From NCBI GenBank assembly GCA_025667525.1, contig CM046878.1, positions 79,566,196-79,630,195 of the forward strand: 64,000 nt of DNA, written 5' to 3'. Both the position numbers and the translations under genes were made by a program. The stretch is from Glebionis coronaria. Taxonomy: Eukaryota; Streptophyta; Magnoliopsida; Asterales; Asteraceae. Each line of letters starts with the position of its first letter. Position 1 is the first letter of the stretch. This document shows positions 1 to 9,355 of the stretch, piece after piece. Below the pieces are notes generated by a model. It made no database searches. It saw only the letters and a program-made list of their open reading frames with translations, and was not told the origin of the DNA.

Positions 1-61
1 TATCCCGTAACACCAACTAGTCTTCCGCTGTATTGAGTTGTATAAATTTGGGGGTGTTACA
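1..61 (-). repeat. Edge of an LTR with terminal hairpin
   Basis: Read on the minus strand, the sequence starts TGTAACACCCCC at position 61 and runs off the left edge of the window. GTAACACC at 7-14 pairs with GGTGTTAC at 53-60, giving an 8-bp stem around a 38-nt loop. A similar LTR start lies on the plus strand at 22,029, so I read this as the edge of a related LTR, probably Gypsy-type. The rest of that element is outside the window. Confidence 0.4.
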
Positions 62-697
62 TAGGGTTTTTAAATAATTTGGGAGTTTTTCTTTAAAACT
101 GTTTCTGATCTTATTGGTGATTGTGGGTTTGTTTTCTGGGTCTTATTTGTTGTTCTGACCATTAAATTGGAAAACCCTAAATTCAGAAATTAGGGTTGTT
201 CCAATTTTGGTAAGTGTTTTTAGTTTATTGTTATTTTCTGTTGTTTCAACGTGCAGGTATTGTTGTTTCCGCTGCGTTGGTTGAATAGATCTTCTAGATC
301 TATTGATTTGGTTTGGTTTGGTTCTCTAGATTGTCTTGATCTAGAGCTCTTACTTGGTTTGTTGTGCGTGCTACGTAACACCTCTCTTACCTTCTTCTTT
401 AGTTTTCTTTTTTGTTTGATTAGTGAGGTTTAGGTGTCGAAGGGATTAGATAACTTGTGGTGTTGATTGATTCGAGGCTTTGTGATTAGCTGTTTGTTAT
501 TTGTACAGGAGTTACAAGGAGGTTTGTGTTGGTTTGTTAGTTTGTTCTTGTTTGTTATTTCTGTTTTTTTGGACCAATCTCAAGTCTCATATCTTGACCT
601 GCCACCTTGTGAGTGGTTTAGAAGCATGAGAACTATTGTTTGGCTTGAGTTTTGTGGTTTCCGTTTTTTCTTGTGTGTTTCTTAGATTTGTGTTAAT
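62..697 (+). other. Leader region of degraded Copia element H1
   Basis: This T-rich stretch precedes the Gag frame of H1. It contains a possible intron, with TTGGTAAGT near 207 and GTGCAGGT near 253, but no convincing primer-binding site or LTR. No gene is seen. I take it as 5' untranslated sequence of H1, possibly truncated on the left by the LTR edge ending at 61. Confidence 0.4.
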
Positions 698-1876
698 ATG
701 GCTGGTCCTAGTTCACCTAAGAGTAATGCTCCACCCAAGGGTGATGAGGCTAAAATTGTACCTGATGTTGTTAAGTTTGATGTTTATGATCCACTTTATC
801 TTCACCCACAAGATATTGGTTCACAGTTAATATCCTTCAAACTTGAAGGAACTGAGAACTATAAAGTTTGGTCTGCTGCTACTAAGCTTGCTTTACAAAG
901 TAGAAATAAACTTGGTTTTGTTACTGGTAATTGTGTTCAAGATACTAGTGATGTTCCTGCTAGGGATCAATGGGATAGATGTAATGCTGTGGTGTTTTCT
1001 TGGTTACTCGGTTGTGTTTCACCAGATTTATATAAGGGTCAAGTCTTTTCTAAGTATGCCCAAGATGTTTGTGTGATATGTAATTTGCATCATAAGATTT
1101 ACACACTTACTCAGTCTGGTATGTCTTTATCTGAATATTATCATGAGTGTAATTCTTTGTGGAGACAATTTGATGCTCTTGTTGATTTACCTGATTGTAC
1201 TTGTGATGGTTCAGAGGAACTTAAGGAACATAATCAGTTACTCAGGCTGATGCAGTTTCTTATGGGTCTTGATGATTGTTATAGTGTTGTGAGAAGTCAG
1301 CTTCTTATGTCTGATCCCATACAATATGTGAGAACTGTTTTTACAACTCTATCTAGGGATGAATCACATAGAAATGGGGTTGGTTCTAATAATTCTAAAT
1401 CTGGACCATCTGTTTTTGTTGTTAAGTCTGGTGGGAATTCTAATAATTGGAACAAAAGGTTTAACAATTCTAATAATAGAAATTCTAATAATAGGAATTC
1501 TAACAGAAATAGTAATAATAACTGGAATGTTAACAAGATTGGGTCAAATGGATATAAAAATGGTAATCTTGTTTGCAAGCATTGTAACATGAATGGTCAT
1601 ACTGTTGACGGATGTTTTTAGTTAATAGGTTATCCACCTAATTTCAAAAGGAACAAGAATAATTCAGCTCAAAACAATGTTCATAATGTGAGTGTTAATG
1701 AAAGTAAAAGTGATCAAAGTAAGAGTACTCCTCATACTCTTACTTCTAATCAATATCAAAGACTTATGAGGTTACTGAGTGTTTCAAGAAAAAATTCTAT
1801 GGCTTCTGCAACCATTGTAGGTACCTTCAAAGTTAATAATTGTGTTGTTAGTTTTTTGTCTTGTAGGTTTTTTTAA
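698..1876 (+). pseudogene. Copia Gag remnant (element H1)
   Basis: The frame opens at 698 and reads a Ty1/Copia-type Gag. A conserved N-terminal Gag region (about residues 45-230) is followed by an Asn/Ser-rich linker and a CCHC zinc knuckle of the form CX2CX4HX4C at the end of the 307-residue ORF. A TAG at 1619-1621 stops the frame just after the knuckle. The same frame continues open from 1622 to 1876 with typical post-knuckle sequence. Around residue 120 the protein looks shortened relative to related Gags, suggesting a small in-frame deletion. Gag normally forms the virus-like particle and binds element RNA. This copy is broken by the stop, the deletion and a frameshift before the protease. 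Confidence 0.8.
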
Positions 1877-2062
1877 CTATAATTCCAATATAAGTACTTA
1901 TTGTACTTATGTTGGGTGGATTATAGATTCACGGGCTAGTCAACAAATAACATATTCTAAAAAATTACTTTTTGATGTTATTGATGTGTCTTATTTAAAC
2001 ATAAGTGTTGCTCATCCTAATGGGACTTTGGAATATGTGAAAAAATTGGTTGTTTCAAAATT
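1842..2062 (+). pseudogene. Copia protease fragment of H1, cut by element A
   Basis: A frame different from Gag carries the retropepsin-like start WIIDSRASQQ, in which the usual active-site D-S-G is D-S-R, so catalysis is unlikely. The frame runs directly into the TG that begins the left LTR of element A at 2063. The last five host bases, AAATT (2058-2062), are repeated at 20153-20157. The coding sequence resumes there, which shows that A inserted into this gene. Confidence 0.75.
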
Positions 2063-2393
2063 TGTAGAATATTGATAACCTATGAATCTATGAAGTGGGT
2101 TGATGTTTTCTAGTGAGAGAAACTAGAGAGAGAAAGTGAGAGAAAATGTGTATGATTTTATTAATATAAAAGTGAAATGTGAACAACAACCAACCCCTTT
2201 CCATGGTGGAAAGGGGTATTTATACTCCAAGCATAACATTGGGCTTGGGCCGGTCCATGACAAGCCCATGGACCGGTTCTTACTTAACTTAATAAGTAAC
2301 ATTTAACTAATTGTTAATTACGAGATATTACAACATAAATCATATTGTGGAGTGACCGATACTTCTAATATACGTTAAAACGTATTTCTAACA
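2063..2393 (-). repeat. 3' LTR of element A
   Basis: The left copy of the 331-bp LTR begins TGTAGAATAT and ends TTTCTAACA on the plus strand. It is the 3' LTR because the polypurine tract abuts it at 2394. It contains a perfect 10-bp inverted repeat, CCGGTCCATG/CATGGACCGG (2250-2276), upstream of the TATA box in the sense direction. Confidence 0.95.
2194..2225 (-). promoter_or_regulatory. TATA box followed by perfect inverted repeat (A, 3' LTR)
   Basis: On the minus strand a TATA box, GTATAAATA (2225-2217), is followed at once by CCCCTTTCCA, a 3-nt spacer and TGGAAAGGGG (2216-2194), a perfect 10-bp stem. The repeat would lie between the TATA box and the expected transcription start, or span that start. 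Confidence 0.7.
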
Positions 2394-2406
2394 ATCTCCC
2401 CCTAAG
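2394..2406 (-). other. Polypurine tract of element A
   Basis: The minus strand reads CTTAGGGGGAGAT directly before the TG of the 3' LTR. This is the expected position and composition of a plus-strand priming polypurine tract. Confidence 0.85.
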
Positions 2407-4653
2407 GGAGGTCACTCCACGTTACAAAGTTCTAAACCTAGCATACTATACTAAGTCTTCGTTCTTTAGCTCGTAATCTTTTCTTCTTTTCTTTCTTTTG
2501 TTGTGAATATGTTGGTTTGATCTTTTTGGCTTTGACTTGAGAGCATTGTTCTTTGGCCTTTCACGTGCGATCTTTGCCTTTCTTGTGAATTTGCCTCCTC
2601 GTGACTTCATGTTCCACACACTTATGTCTTTTTGTTGAATTCTCGAAAGCTTCAGAGTTTGTTACAGCGGAAGACTTCATCTTGTACTTTCTTGAATTTT
2701 TGCTGAACTTTGTTGCAGAAAAACATAAGCATGTGGAAACGACTTCTACAGGTACACCGCAACACCACCGTCTTCACTGGTACACAGCAACGCCACCGTC
2801 TTCAACAGGTACACAGCAACGCCACCGTCTTTAACAGGTACACAGCAACGACACGAATAAAATGGCTTTGAACATTTTATTCTAATTCGGTAGCATTTTA
2901 CCTCCGGTCGGTGAAGACCGTTGGACGATATTAGATATCGTACCCGTGACGGATAGTTTCAATTAAGTAACTTCCTGACAGGATTTCGCGGGTAAACCCG
3001 TTCTCTTTATTCGACCGTCCAAAGCTGACTGCAAACATAAAGAGTGAATCACTTGGATAAATTATCCTTGTGATTTGAAGCCGTCAATTCATGAAACCTG
3101 GAACAAGTGAATTTCAATTAAGATTTTCACCATCGTTGCTTTCCAGTTGTCACGAGCTCAATTCATAAAGAATCTTGCACGTCACCTACCAAGTGCTGTT
3201 TGATGTTAACACTAGAAGGATTTCCACTCGTCACTGTGATCGATAAAGAGTCACTCTGAGTGTTCTGGCAAGATCATATGATAATGCGAAGAGGCCTGGA
3301 ACGAGTTTAAGTTCAATTAAGAATTAAACCACTGTTTCTTTCCAGTTTTTCACAAGATTGGTTCTAAAAGAACCGCACGTGTAACCTACCATGAGCTTGT
3401 TTGATGTTGGCTCAAGCAGGATTTCCATCTTCATTGTAATACTTGCGTATTACTCGGATGTTCTGGCAATATTACAGGAATACTGCGTAGGACTCATGAA
3501 AATCTCTTACTTTTCACAGTGTGTGAAAAAAACAAGGAATAGATGGAAAGTGTCCTAATGAGACTTTTGATGATCTCTTGGCTCTAGACTCGATTGTGCG
3601 TTTTGATTTAGTGAGCGATGGCTGGAGAGGAGTGCCACCTTTTCAATACCAGTCTATCCGGAGTGAATAAACCAATAGATAACGTGTTGATCTCCGTGTG
3701 ATTAAAACAAATACCTTTTGAGAGATATTTGAGTTAGCTGGAAAGGGTTGTGCATTGCATCACTGGGTCCATGATGTCTTTCTTCAATACCGAGAATCAT
3801 TAGCAAAAATGACCTCAATAGCATATGTATTGACCCGGTTTCTGCCTAAAGTTGTAAGGAGGGCTTCTTTCTTTACACCCTTTATCTTTACAATTCTTTT
3901 TCATTCTTCAACCCCTTCAATGCTTACCAATACGTCATCACTAGCACCTTGTTGTGATTGTTCCAGTGCTAGCTTAAGTACTTGGTCGGCATTCAGCTAC
4001 GTTCACAATCTTTCTCCATCTTTCCTAGGACTTCTAATTCTATCTAGGGAATTGTCCTTGGGAAGATTCCATCGGCTCTGATGAATCATTGGACTAAACC
4101 TATTCCTACCACCCTTTTGTCACCACATTCGTCGTGAATTAAGTGTGTTTTGGGAAGGAATTGCCACCATGAAAAATCATTGAAAATCACTTAAGGTACT
4201 TGTGATATTGAAATCAAAAGTTTTGTACCTTAGGTGTTTTGTTCATCAAAAACGCTCCCCCTTAACACGTGCTTTACACATATTAAGTTGGATAATCGTT
4301 AAGTCTTTTTCATCTTTTAGCCAAGTATCATTTAAATCTCCTTAATCCCATTTTCTCCCCTTATCCAAAATGTTAACCATTAATATTTGGGATATTGAAT
4401 GGATTAACCGGTCTTTGGGTAAAAATGAAATCGATGTTTGGCCATAGAACAAGTTATTGCTCCCCCTTAATTTAATAAGGGATAGTTGTAGTGCTTTGGT
4501 ATGATATATTTTGAAAGATTTAGAATCTCGTGAGAAATTCTTGAAAAATTATCATACTTTAGCACTACATCAAGCCATTAATGCACAATATTCACAAATA
4601 TACATATTCACAATTGAAAACCAATATAAAGTGGACCTGAAATGTACGACCCA
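2407..4653 (-). other. Long 3' noncoding region of element A
   Basis: There is no coding frame of note. From about 2868 to 4170 the sequence is recognisably shared with element B (about 33,664-34,860), although the two LTRs are dissimilar. A short T-rich start with three copies of a CAGGTACACAGCAACGCCACCG-like unit lies at about 2750-2850. The plus-strand open frame at 3755-4081 has no recognisable domain and is probably chance. Confidence 0.6.
3097..3495 (-). repeat. Internal ~198-bp duplication with small hairpins (A)
   Basis: Two tandem units begin CCTGGAAC at 3097 and 3295 and share long blocks, for example the stretches around CTTTCCAGT, ACCTACC and TTCTGGCAA. Each holds small hairpins: ATTC...GAAT in unit 1, and GGTTCT...AGAACC and AATAC-TTGC-GTATT in unit 2. 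The corresponding duplication in element B keeps the hairpins with different bases. Confidence 0.65.
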
Positions 4654-5061
4654 TTAGATGGATCGTTGCAGTAGCTTGTGGTGCACTAAATATGGTCTTC
4701 CACCAACGAACCTTTCCAAGCTCCTCATCAATCTACGTTCACGGAGCTTTTGATCTATCTTCTTGATCACGTACTTCGCCATCTGCCGGTAACCCGGATG
4801 CCAATCCTCCGTCATTTCTGGCAAAGTCCCACCCGAGTTCAGATGCTCCAACTTTCCTCTGACTTGTAGAAGAGTCCCATCACTGTACTTATGGAGCTCA
4901 CCCACCCTCATAAACTTCATTAAACCTCGACTGTTCAAGTAGAAAATGCCGTAATTCGGGACAGAAATGCCGGTATAGGGACATCTTTCTACATGTTGAG
5001 GTAGCACTTGATTCACTGGACGGGTTAGGTTAAGCTTCCTTTGATAGCTTTCGACTCCCAA
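4654..5061 (-). pseudogene. Post-Pol ORF of A, C-terminal part
   Basis: This 135-residue frame is in the same frame as the 5077-7176 ORF and is separated from it only by a TGA at 5077-5079. The residues around the break (ending FIKT and resuming VEDLQLGVESYQ) form a block I recall as conserved in Asteraceae retroelement proteins. The C-terminus carries FVGGRPYL, also typical. It is therefore the tail of the same protein. The stop is most simply a CGA-to-TGA change at a methylatable CpG. The molecular role of the domain is unknown to me. Confidence 0.7.
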
Positions 5062-5076
5062 CTGAAGATCTTCAAC

Positions 5077-7176
5077 TCATGTCTTGATGAAAATGCTTCG
5101 TGTGAACATACGAAGTGCTGTATTCAAAGCAATGAGGTCTTCACGAGGAATATGTGTGAGTTGATCTCGGGTCATCAGAAGCAGCATATCTTCGATATCC
5201 TCAAGGCGAATGATGGAGAAATCTCCCTGCTGGATTTTGTATTCCCTGTCATCCTCCCTTTTCAAACGAATCTCCGTCACATGATAATAGCCATTCTTGG
5301 CTTCAGTTTTCATCCCTAAGATGCTGGAGATGCGGATGTCGGATCTAACGTTGCTTCCAGAATTGACTAGGCAGCAACCCCTGTACGCCCTTCGGACTCG
5401 TTCGTCCCAATGAGATGCACCTATGACAGCATACATATCATAATTACGATTTATCTTTGGGACCCAGAGTCGGTTTACCTTTTCCTCGATAAAGGGTATT
5501 GTCCCCCAGTTGGCAGCTTTCAGCAAGGTCAGGGAGGTTGCGTACTTTGATGACCCCTTCAGAAGATACACAAGATCATTGGTGACGAAGAAGTCAAGAG
5601 CAATCTGATTATCTTGAGAAGGATCCATTGGAGGTGGAGCTCTTTCTGATTCATGAAGTCCTGGCTGTTGAACGGTATTCAGGGCCTTCAGGATCTCATC
5701 GGCATAATACTCGAACTCCATTTGGGTCAACCGGGTTTTGGCGCGTAGTCTCTTATCCTTCAGTGCTTTCTTCACCAAAGATGGAGTAACCGAAGTCTTA
5801 TACTCATGAGCAAGAAATGCACATAAGTCAATCGGACTGCGGATACGAAGATACAAAACATCTTTGTCAGCGTCGGTGATCGGATCATACTGCGCCGCTG
5901 CCGTGATCCAAGCCTGTGGTGGTGCAGTCTCGTCAATCTCCAACGTGTCTGCCCAGTCCCTTGTGCTTGGAACAGTAGATTGTGGGTTTTGTTGCAGAGG
6001 AGTGGAGACGTGAACATCTGCTTGTTCTGATTCAGGCATGTCGGCAGTGTCATGAACGGGTGAGTGTTGTGCAGCTTCAGGTTCGGTTACCGATTCTGCA
6101 ATCACAGGAACAACAACAATAGAACTAACAGGGTTAGTGGTAACAGGTATAGATGCAGCGATAAATGTACCAGGAATAGATGACCCTGTAGTGGCATTCA
6201 CATCGTGGCGCCACTTTGATCGTCTGGATTCCGTAGAAGTAGATTTTTCCTTTGCTGTTGCATCTTTCTTGGACTTGGTGCCAGACTTAGCAGGTTTCTT
6301 TGAGCTGGCAACCTTATCCCCTTTCTCAGGCTGTTTACCCCCATCAGCATCCTCATCATCATCTCCGTTGCTCCCTCGAACACTCTCCTCATTACCATCA
6401 CCACCATCATCGCCATCATCATCATCGTCATCATCATCCTCATCATCATCATCATTCTTGTCATCATCATCCTCATCATCATCATCATCATCCTTATCTT
6501 CTTCTTCTTCTTCTTCTTCTTCCTCTTCTCCACCAGTACCCTCTTCTTCTTCACTCTCTTCCCTTTCTTCCTCGGGGAGAATGTGGTAGGGTACCACACT
6601 TCCAAACGTCTTGAACAACCTATCATCCTCCATGATAGCGTCATTCAGGGATTTAAAGAGAGCCCGTTGAATCCTAGATTTATCAAACGATCCAAGTTCC
6701 CTCATACGAGCTTTGAGGATCTTTTTCAATTCAAAAGCCGTCAAGTCATAAGCAATCTTGTAAGCGGCTTCTGAAGGATTGGATGACTTGATCATCAAGT
6801 TGTCACCAGCGAGTGTCTTCAATTCATCACGCAGTTTAGGCATTAGGGATTCAACGGTGTCTTTCACTCTCTGCTCAATAGAAGCTTCAAGGGCTTCTTT
6901 CTCCTCTTTAAAGTCATCCTTAATAGCTTTAAGTCTCGTAATTCGTGCTTGATGCCTATCAGCTTCAGCCTTTTTAACCCGAGCAAGTTCTTCTGCATGA
7001 GCTTTACGTGTAAATTCCATATCTGAAGCGAACTTAGCAATCAACTCTTCTTGAGCTTTCTTAGATGCTTCTTCACTTTGAGCTCGTCTACGTAACTCTT
7101 GGCGAAGTTCATCCATTTCTCTCTTGTGATTATCCACATGTTTATCCAACATTTCGGCCATTACCAATGCGGCCAT
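5077..7176 (-). CDS. Post-Pol ORF of A, central part: coiled coil, acidic tract, conserved C domain
   Basis: This is a 699-residue frame. Residues about 1-150 form a charged, heptad-like coiled coil rich in E, K, R and A. Residues about 195-270 are an extreme Glu/Asp tract encoded by GAT/GAG repeats. A basic KKPAKSGTKSKKD-type patch follows, then a Pro/Thr/Val-rich spacer. From about residue 405 a globular domain ends in the VEDLQLGVESYQ block just past the TGA at 5077. No signal peptide or transmembrane segment is visible, so despite its env-like position it does not look like an envelope protein. Upstream the frame stays open from 7177 to about 7360 through a Pro/Thr-rich linker, so the true protein began farther upstream. 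Confidence 0.75.
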   Translation of the reverse strand: MAALVMAEMLDKHVDNHKREMDELRQELRRRAQSEEASKKAQEELIAKFASDMEFTRKAHAEELARVKKAEADRHQARITRLKAIKDDFKEEKEALEASIEQRVKDTVESLMPKLRDELKTLAGDNLMIKSSNPSEAAYKIAYDLTAFELKKILKARMRELGSFDKSRIQRALFKSLNDAIMEDDRLFKTFGSVVPYHILPEEEREESEEEEGTGGEEEEEEEEEEDKDDDDDDEDDDDKNDDDDEDDDDDDDDGDDGGDGNEESVRGSNGDDDEDADGGKQPEKGDKVASSKKPAKSGTKSKKDATAKEKSTSTESRRSKWRHDVNATTGSSIPGTFIAASIPVTTNPVSSIVVVPVIAESVTEPEAAQHSPVHDTADMPESEQADVHVSTPLQQNPQSTVPSTRDWADTLEIDETAPPQAWITAAAQYDPITDADKDVLYLRIRSPIDLCAFLAHEYKTSVTPSLVKKALKDKRLRAKTRLTQMEFEYYADEILKALNTVQQPGLHESERAPPPMDPSQDNQIALDFFVTNDLVYLLKGSSKYATSLTLLKAANWGTIPFIEEKVNRLWVPKINRNYDMYAVIGASHWDERVRRAYRGCCLVNSGSNVRSDIRISSILGMKTEAKNGYYHVTEIRLKREDDREYKIQQGDFSIIRLEDIEDMLLLMTRDQLTHIPREDLIALNTALRMFTRSIFIKT

Positions 7177-7319
7177 TGTGGACGTTGCAGAGCTGCTCTG
7201 GGTTGATGGAATAGGCTCGGTTGTAACTACGGTACTAAGGATGGGGTTTATTGGTGGTGGAAGAAATGGTGTTGAAACCGGTCTGGTTGGTAAGGGTTGA
7301 GTTGGTTGAAGTTGAGTTG

Positions 7320-8591
7320 CTAAAGGTTGAGTAGACTCTTTTTCAATACTAGCTGAAACAGGGGGGTGGATGTCTCCTTCGAAGTAGAATACTTTTCAGG
7401 TGATCCAAACTCAAACACATCATCTAGTTCCACGTACTCTTCTTCAACATGTACCCGTGCACCCGAACCACTACCTCCAGTGTCTTTCCTACTCCTTTCC
7501 ATAGCTATCTTCATAGCTTTTCTCTCAGCCTTGTTAAGAGCAGGATCATCAATATCTTCTTCATCGTGGAGAACTAACTCATCAGCCGTACCCTTTCCCT
7601 TCTTAACTGCAGTCTTCTTCTTTTTGGCTTTGGGTTCAGGTAAATCTGTTTGCTTCCGTTTACCTTTGCTCTTAACCGTGGTGGAAGAGTCTTCACCTGC
7701 TAGAATGCTTGCTCGTTGATTCTCAATTTCTGTTAGCAAGTTCTTGTAATCATCAGATGCGATAATCTCATCGGTCAGAAGATGACTGGGAATGGGACCA
7801 GGTATAACCGTATTCGAATGAGTCTCCTGCCTTAAGTCTACCAAATCATCATCATCCATCGTGTGGTGACGACTACCTGCACGCTTGTTAATGGATGCAT
7901 CGTGTTCCATAAAGTAATGTATGATCAGCTTAATGAACCTAGGGTACTGGTAACTTTTAACCTTACCCTTTGTGTTTGTGAAGAGTTGAAAAGTAAACTC
8001 CTCCCACAGCAGTGATGCATAATCAATACCCATACCTTTAAACATACCATAAAACATCTTGATGATTGGTGGACGAACAGCATCAAACCCAGTTGTTTTG
8101 GGTGTTAAACATCGGCTTAGAATCCCAAAAATAGCTTTCCATGGTTGACCAACTTTGGCAGTAGTAAACTCAGACGGGGTTCGTATGTCAAGACATCCAA
8201 TGGCGGTGAACATTTCCATGATCTGGTCCTTAGTCGGGTTGGCTGAGTATGATAGGTCTTTGAGTGTCGGCCGAAATCCAAAGATCTTCCTAAAGTCTGA
8301 CACAGTAAGCGTCTGCTGCTTGTTGTCCAAGGAAAAAGTGATTTTGTTCGACGTCCTCTCTTTGGTAGCCCAGAACTCGTAAAGGTAGTCATAGGGCACT
8401 GAAGCACTTCTCCTTAGCGCATGCTTGAGATGAGATTTATCAAGCATGGCTGTACCTACCTTAAATCCATTATGGGTAGAGTGAGATACCTCCTTCAAAC
8501 GAAAGTTGTTCGGAATAAACTTTAGAGTCTTGGCTTCGGCAATGGCGGCGGCTCTGGTGTCTTGTATTTGTTGTACGGTAGGGTTAGTCAT
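7320..8591 (-). CDS. Post-Pol ORF of A, N-terminal part with conserved domain and nuclear-type basic cluster
   Basis: This 423-residue frame starts MTNPTVQQIQ. Residues about 1-240 form a domain I recognise as recurrent in Asteraceae retroelement ORFs, with L-DFRKIFGF and YPRFIKLII among its conserved stretches. I know of no assigned function. A Lys-rich cluster, KAKKKKTAVKKGKG, at about residues 320-335 resembles a nuclear localisation signal. The frame is lost at a run of six C (about 7360-7366, read as G on the plus strand). In the next frame the sequence continues open into the central part, so one base was lost there or miscalled. Motif array A2 ends about 130 bp upstream of the start codon. 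Confidence 0.7.
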   Translation of the reverse strand: MTNPTVQQIQDTRAAAIAEAKTLKFIPNNFRLKEVSHSTHNGFKVGTAMLDKSHLKHALRRSASVPYDYLYEFWATKERTSNKITFSLDNKQQTLTVSDFRKIFGFRPTLKDLSYSANPTKDQIMEMFTAIGCLDIRTPSEFTTAKVGQPWKAIFGILSRCLTPKTTGFDAVRPPIIKMFYGMFKGMGIDYASLLWEEFTFQLFTNTKGKVKSYQYPRFIKLIIHYFMEHDASINKRAGSRHHTMDDDDLVDLRQETHSNTVIPGPIPSHLLTDEIIASDDYKNLLTEIENQRASILAGEDSSTTVKSKGKRKQTDLPEPKAKKKKTAVKKGKGTADELVLHDEEDIDDPALNKAERKAMKIAMERSRKDTGGSGSGARVHVEEEYVELDDVFEFGSPEKYSTSKETSTPLFQLVLKKSLLNL

Positions 8592-8718
8592 CGTCTCTGC
8601 TTAAGATAAAACACAAAGGTTGATACATACAAGTATGAATATCATTATGACTTTAAACCTAAGCATTGGACATATGACCTAATCCCTTAAGCTTTGAAAC
8701 CATTCAAACATCTATTAT

Positions 8719-9355
8719 ACGGAATAATCATTCAATTCGGAATACTTGGTCTATGCTGAATATAAATCCTATGCGGAATAATAAGTCTATTCGGAACATA
8801 AGGCCTATGCGGAATAAATCAAACATCTCCTATTCGGAAAGATCAACCTTATGCGGAAAAATTTCCTTATTCGGAAAGATGAACCTTATGCGGAAAATTT
8901 TCTTTATTCGGAAAGTCTTACCTTATGCGGAAAAATTTCTTTATTCAGAAAGATCAACCTTATGCGGAAAAATTTCTTTATTCGGAAAATCTAGGCCTAT
9001 GCGGAATAAACTTTCTATTCGGAAAGAATTGTCTATGCGGAATACACTTTCTATTCGGAACATTTGGCCTATGCGGAATAAAATCCCTATGCGGAACATT
9101 GGGCCTATGCGGAATAAAAACCCTATTCGGAACATTGGGTCTATGCGGAATAAAAACCCTATTCGGAACATTGGGCCTATGCGGAATAAAATCTCTATTC
9201 GGAACATTGGGCCTATGCGGAATATTCAGTCTATTCGGAAAAAGTGCTCCTATGCGGAAAGTTCTTTCTATTCGGAAAGAATGCTCCTATGCGGAATTTT
9301 CTTTCTTATTCGGAAAACATTCCTTATTCGGAAAAAAAATCAAACTACTCTGAAA
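8719..9355. repeat. Motif array A2: alternating TATGCGGAA / TATTCGGAA
   Basis: About 31 exact copies of T(T/G)CGGAA occur on the plus strand (roughly 15 TTCGGAA and 16 TGCGGAA), plus decayed variants such as TTCAGAA. The two forms alternate almost perfectly. In the core, about 9057-9245, they sit on an exact 18-bp period, and 18/19 bp elsewhere. Because 18 is a multiple of three, several frames stay open across the array. I treat those frames as spurious. The array lies between the end of Pol and the start of the post-Pol ORF. Confidence 0.9.

Noticed and set aside
3755..4081. 108-codon plus-strand frame in the 3' region of element A
   Set aside because: It lies antisense to the element, has no domain, and the homologous region of element B does not appear to keep the frame.
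6137..6614. Plus-strand Ser-, His- or Pro-rich frames opposite the acidic tract
   Set aside because: They are antisense shadows of the GAT/GAG repeats in the minus-strand post-Pol ORF.
4654..8591. Retroviral-type envelope gene after Pol in element A
   Set aside because: No signal peptide, no membrane segment and no cysteine-rich ectodomain. Composition is coiled-coil, acidic and basic tracts with two globular domains.
8719..9355. CRISPR array, suggested by regularly spaced repeats
   Set aside because: The repeats are only 7-9 bp with no unique spacers of fixed length, no cas genes are present, and the context is plant retrotransposons.
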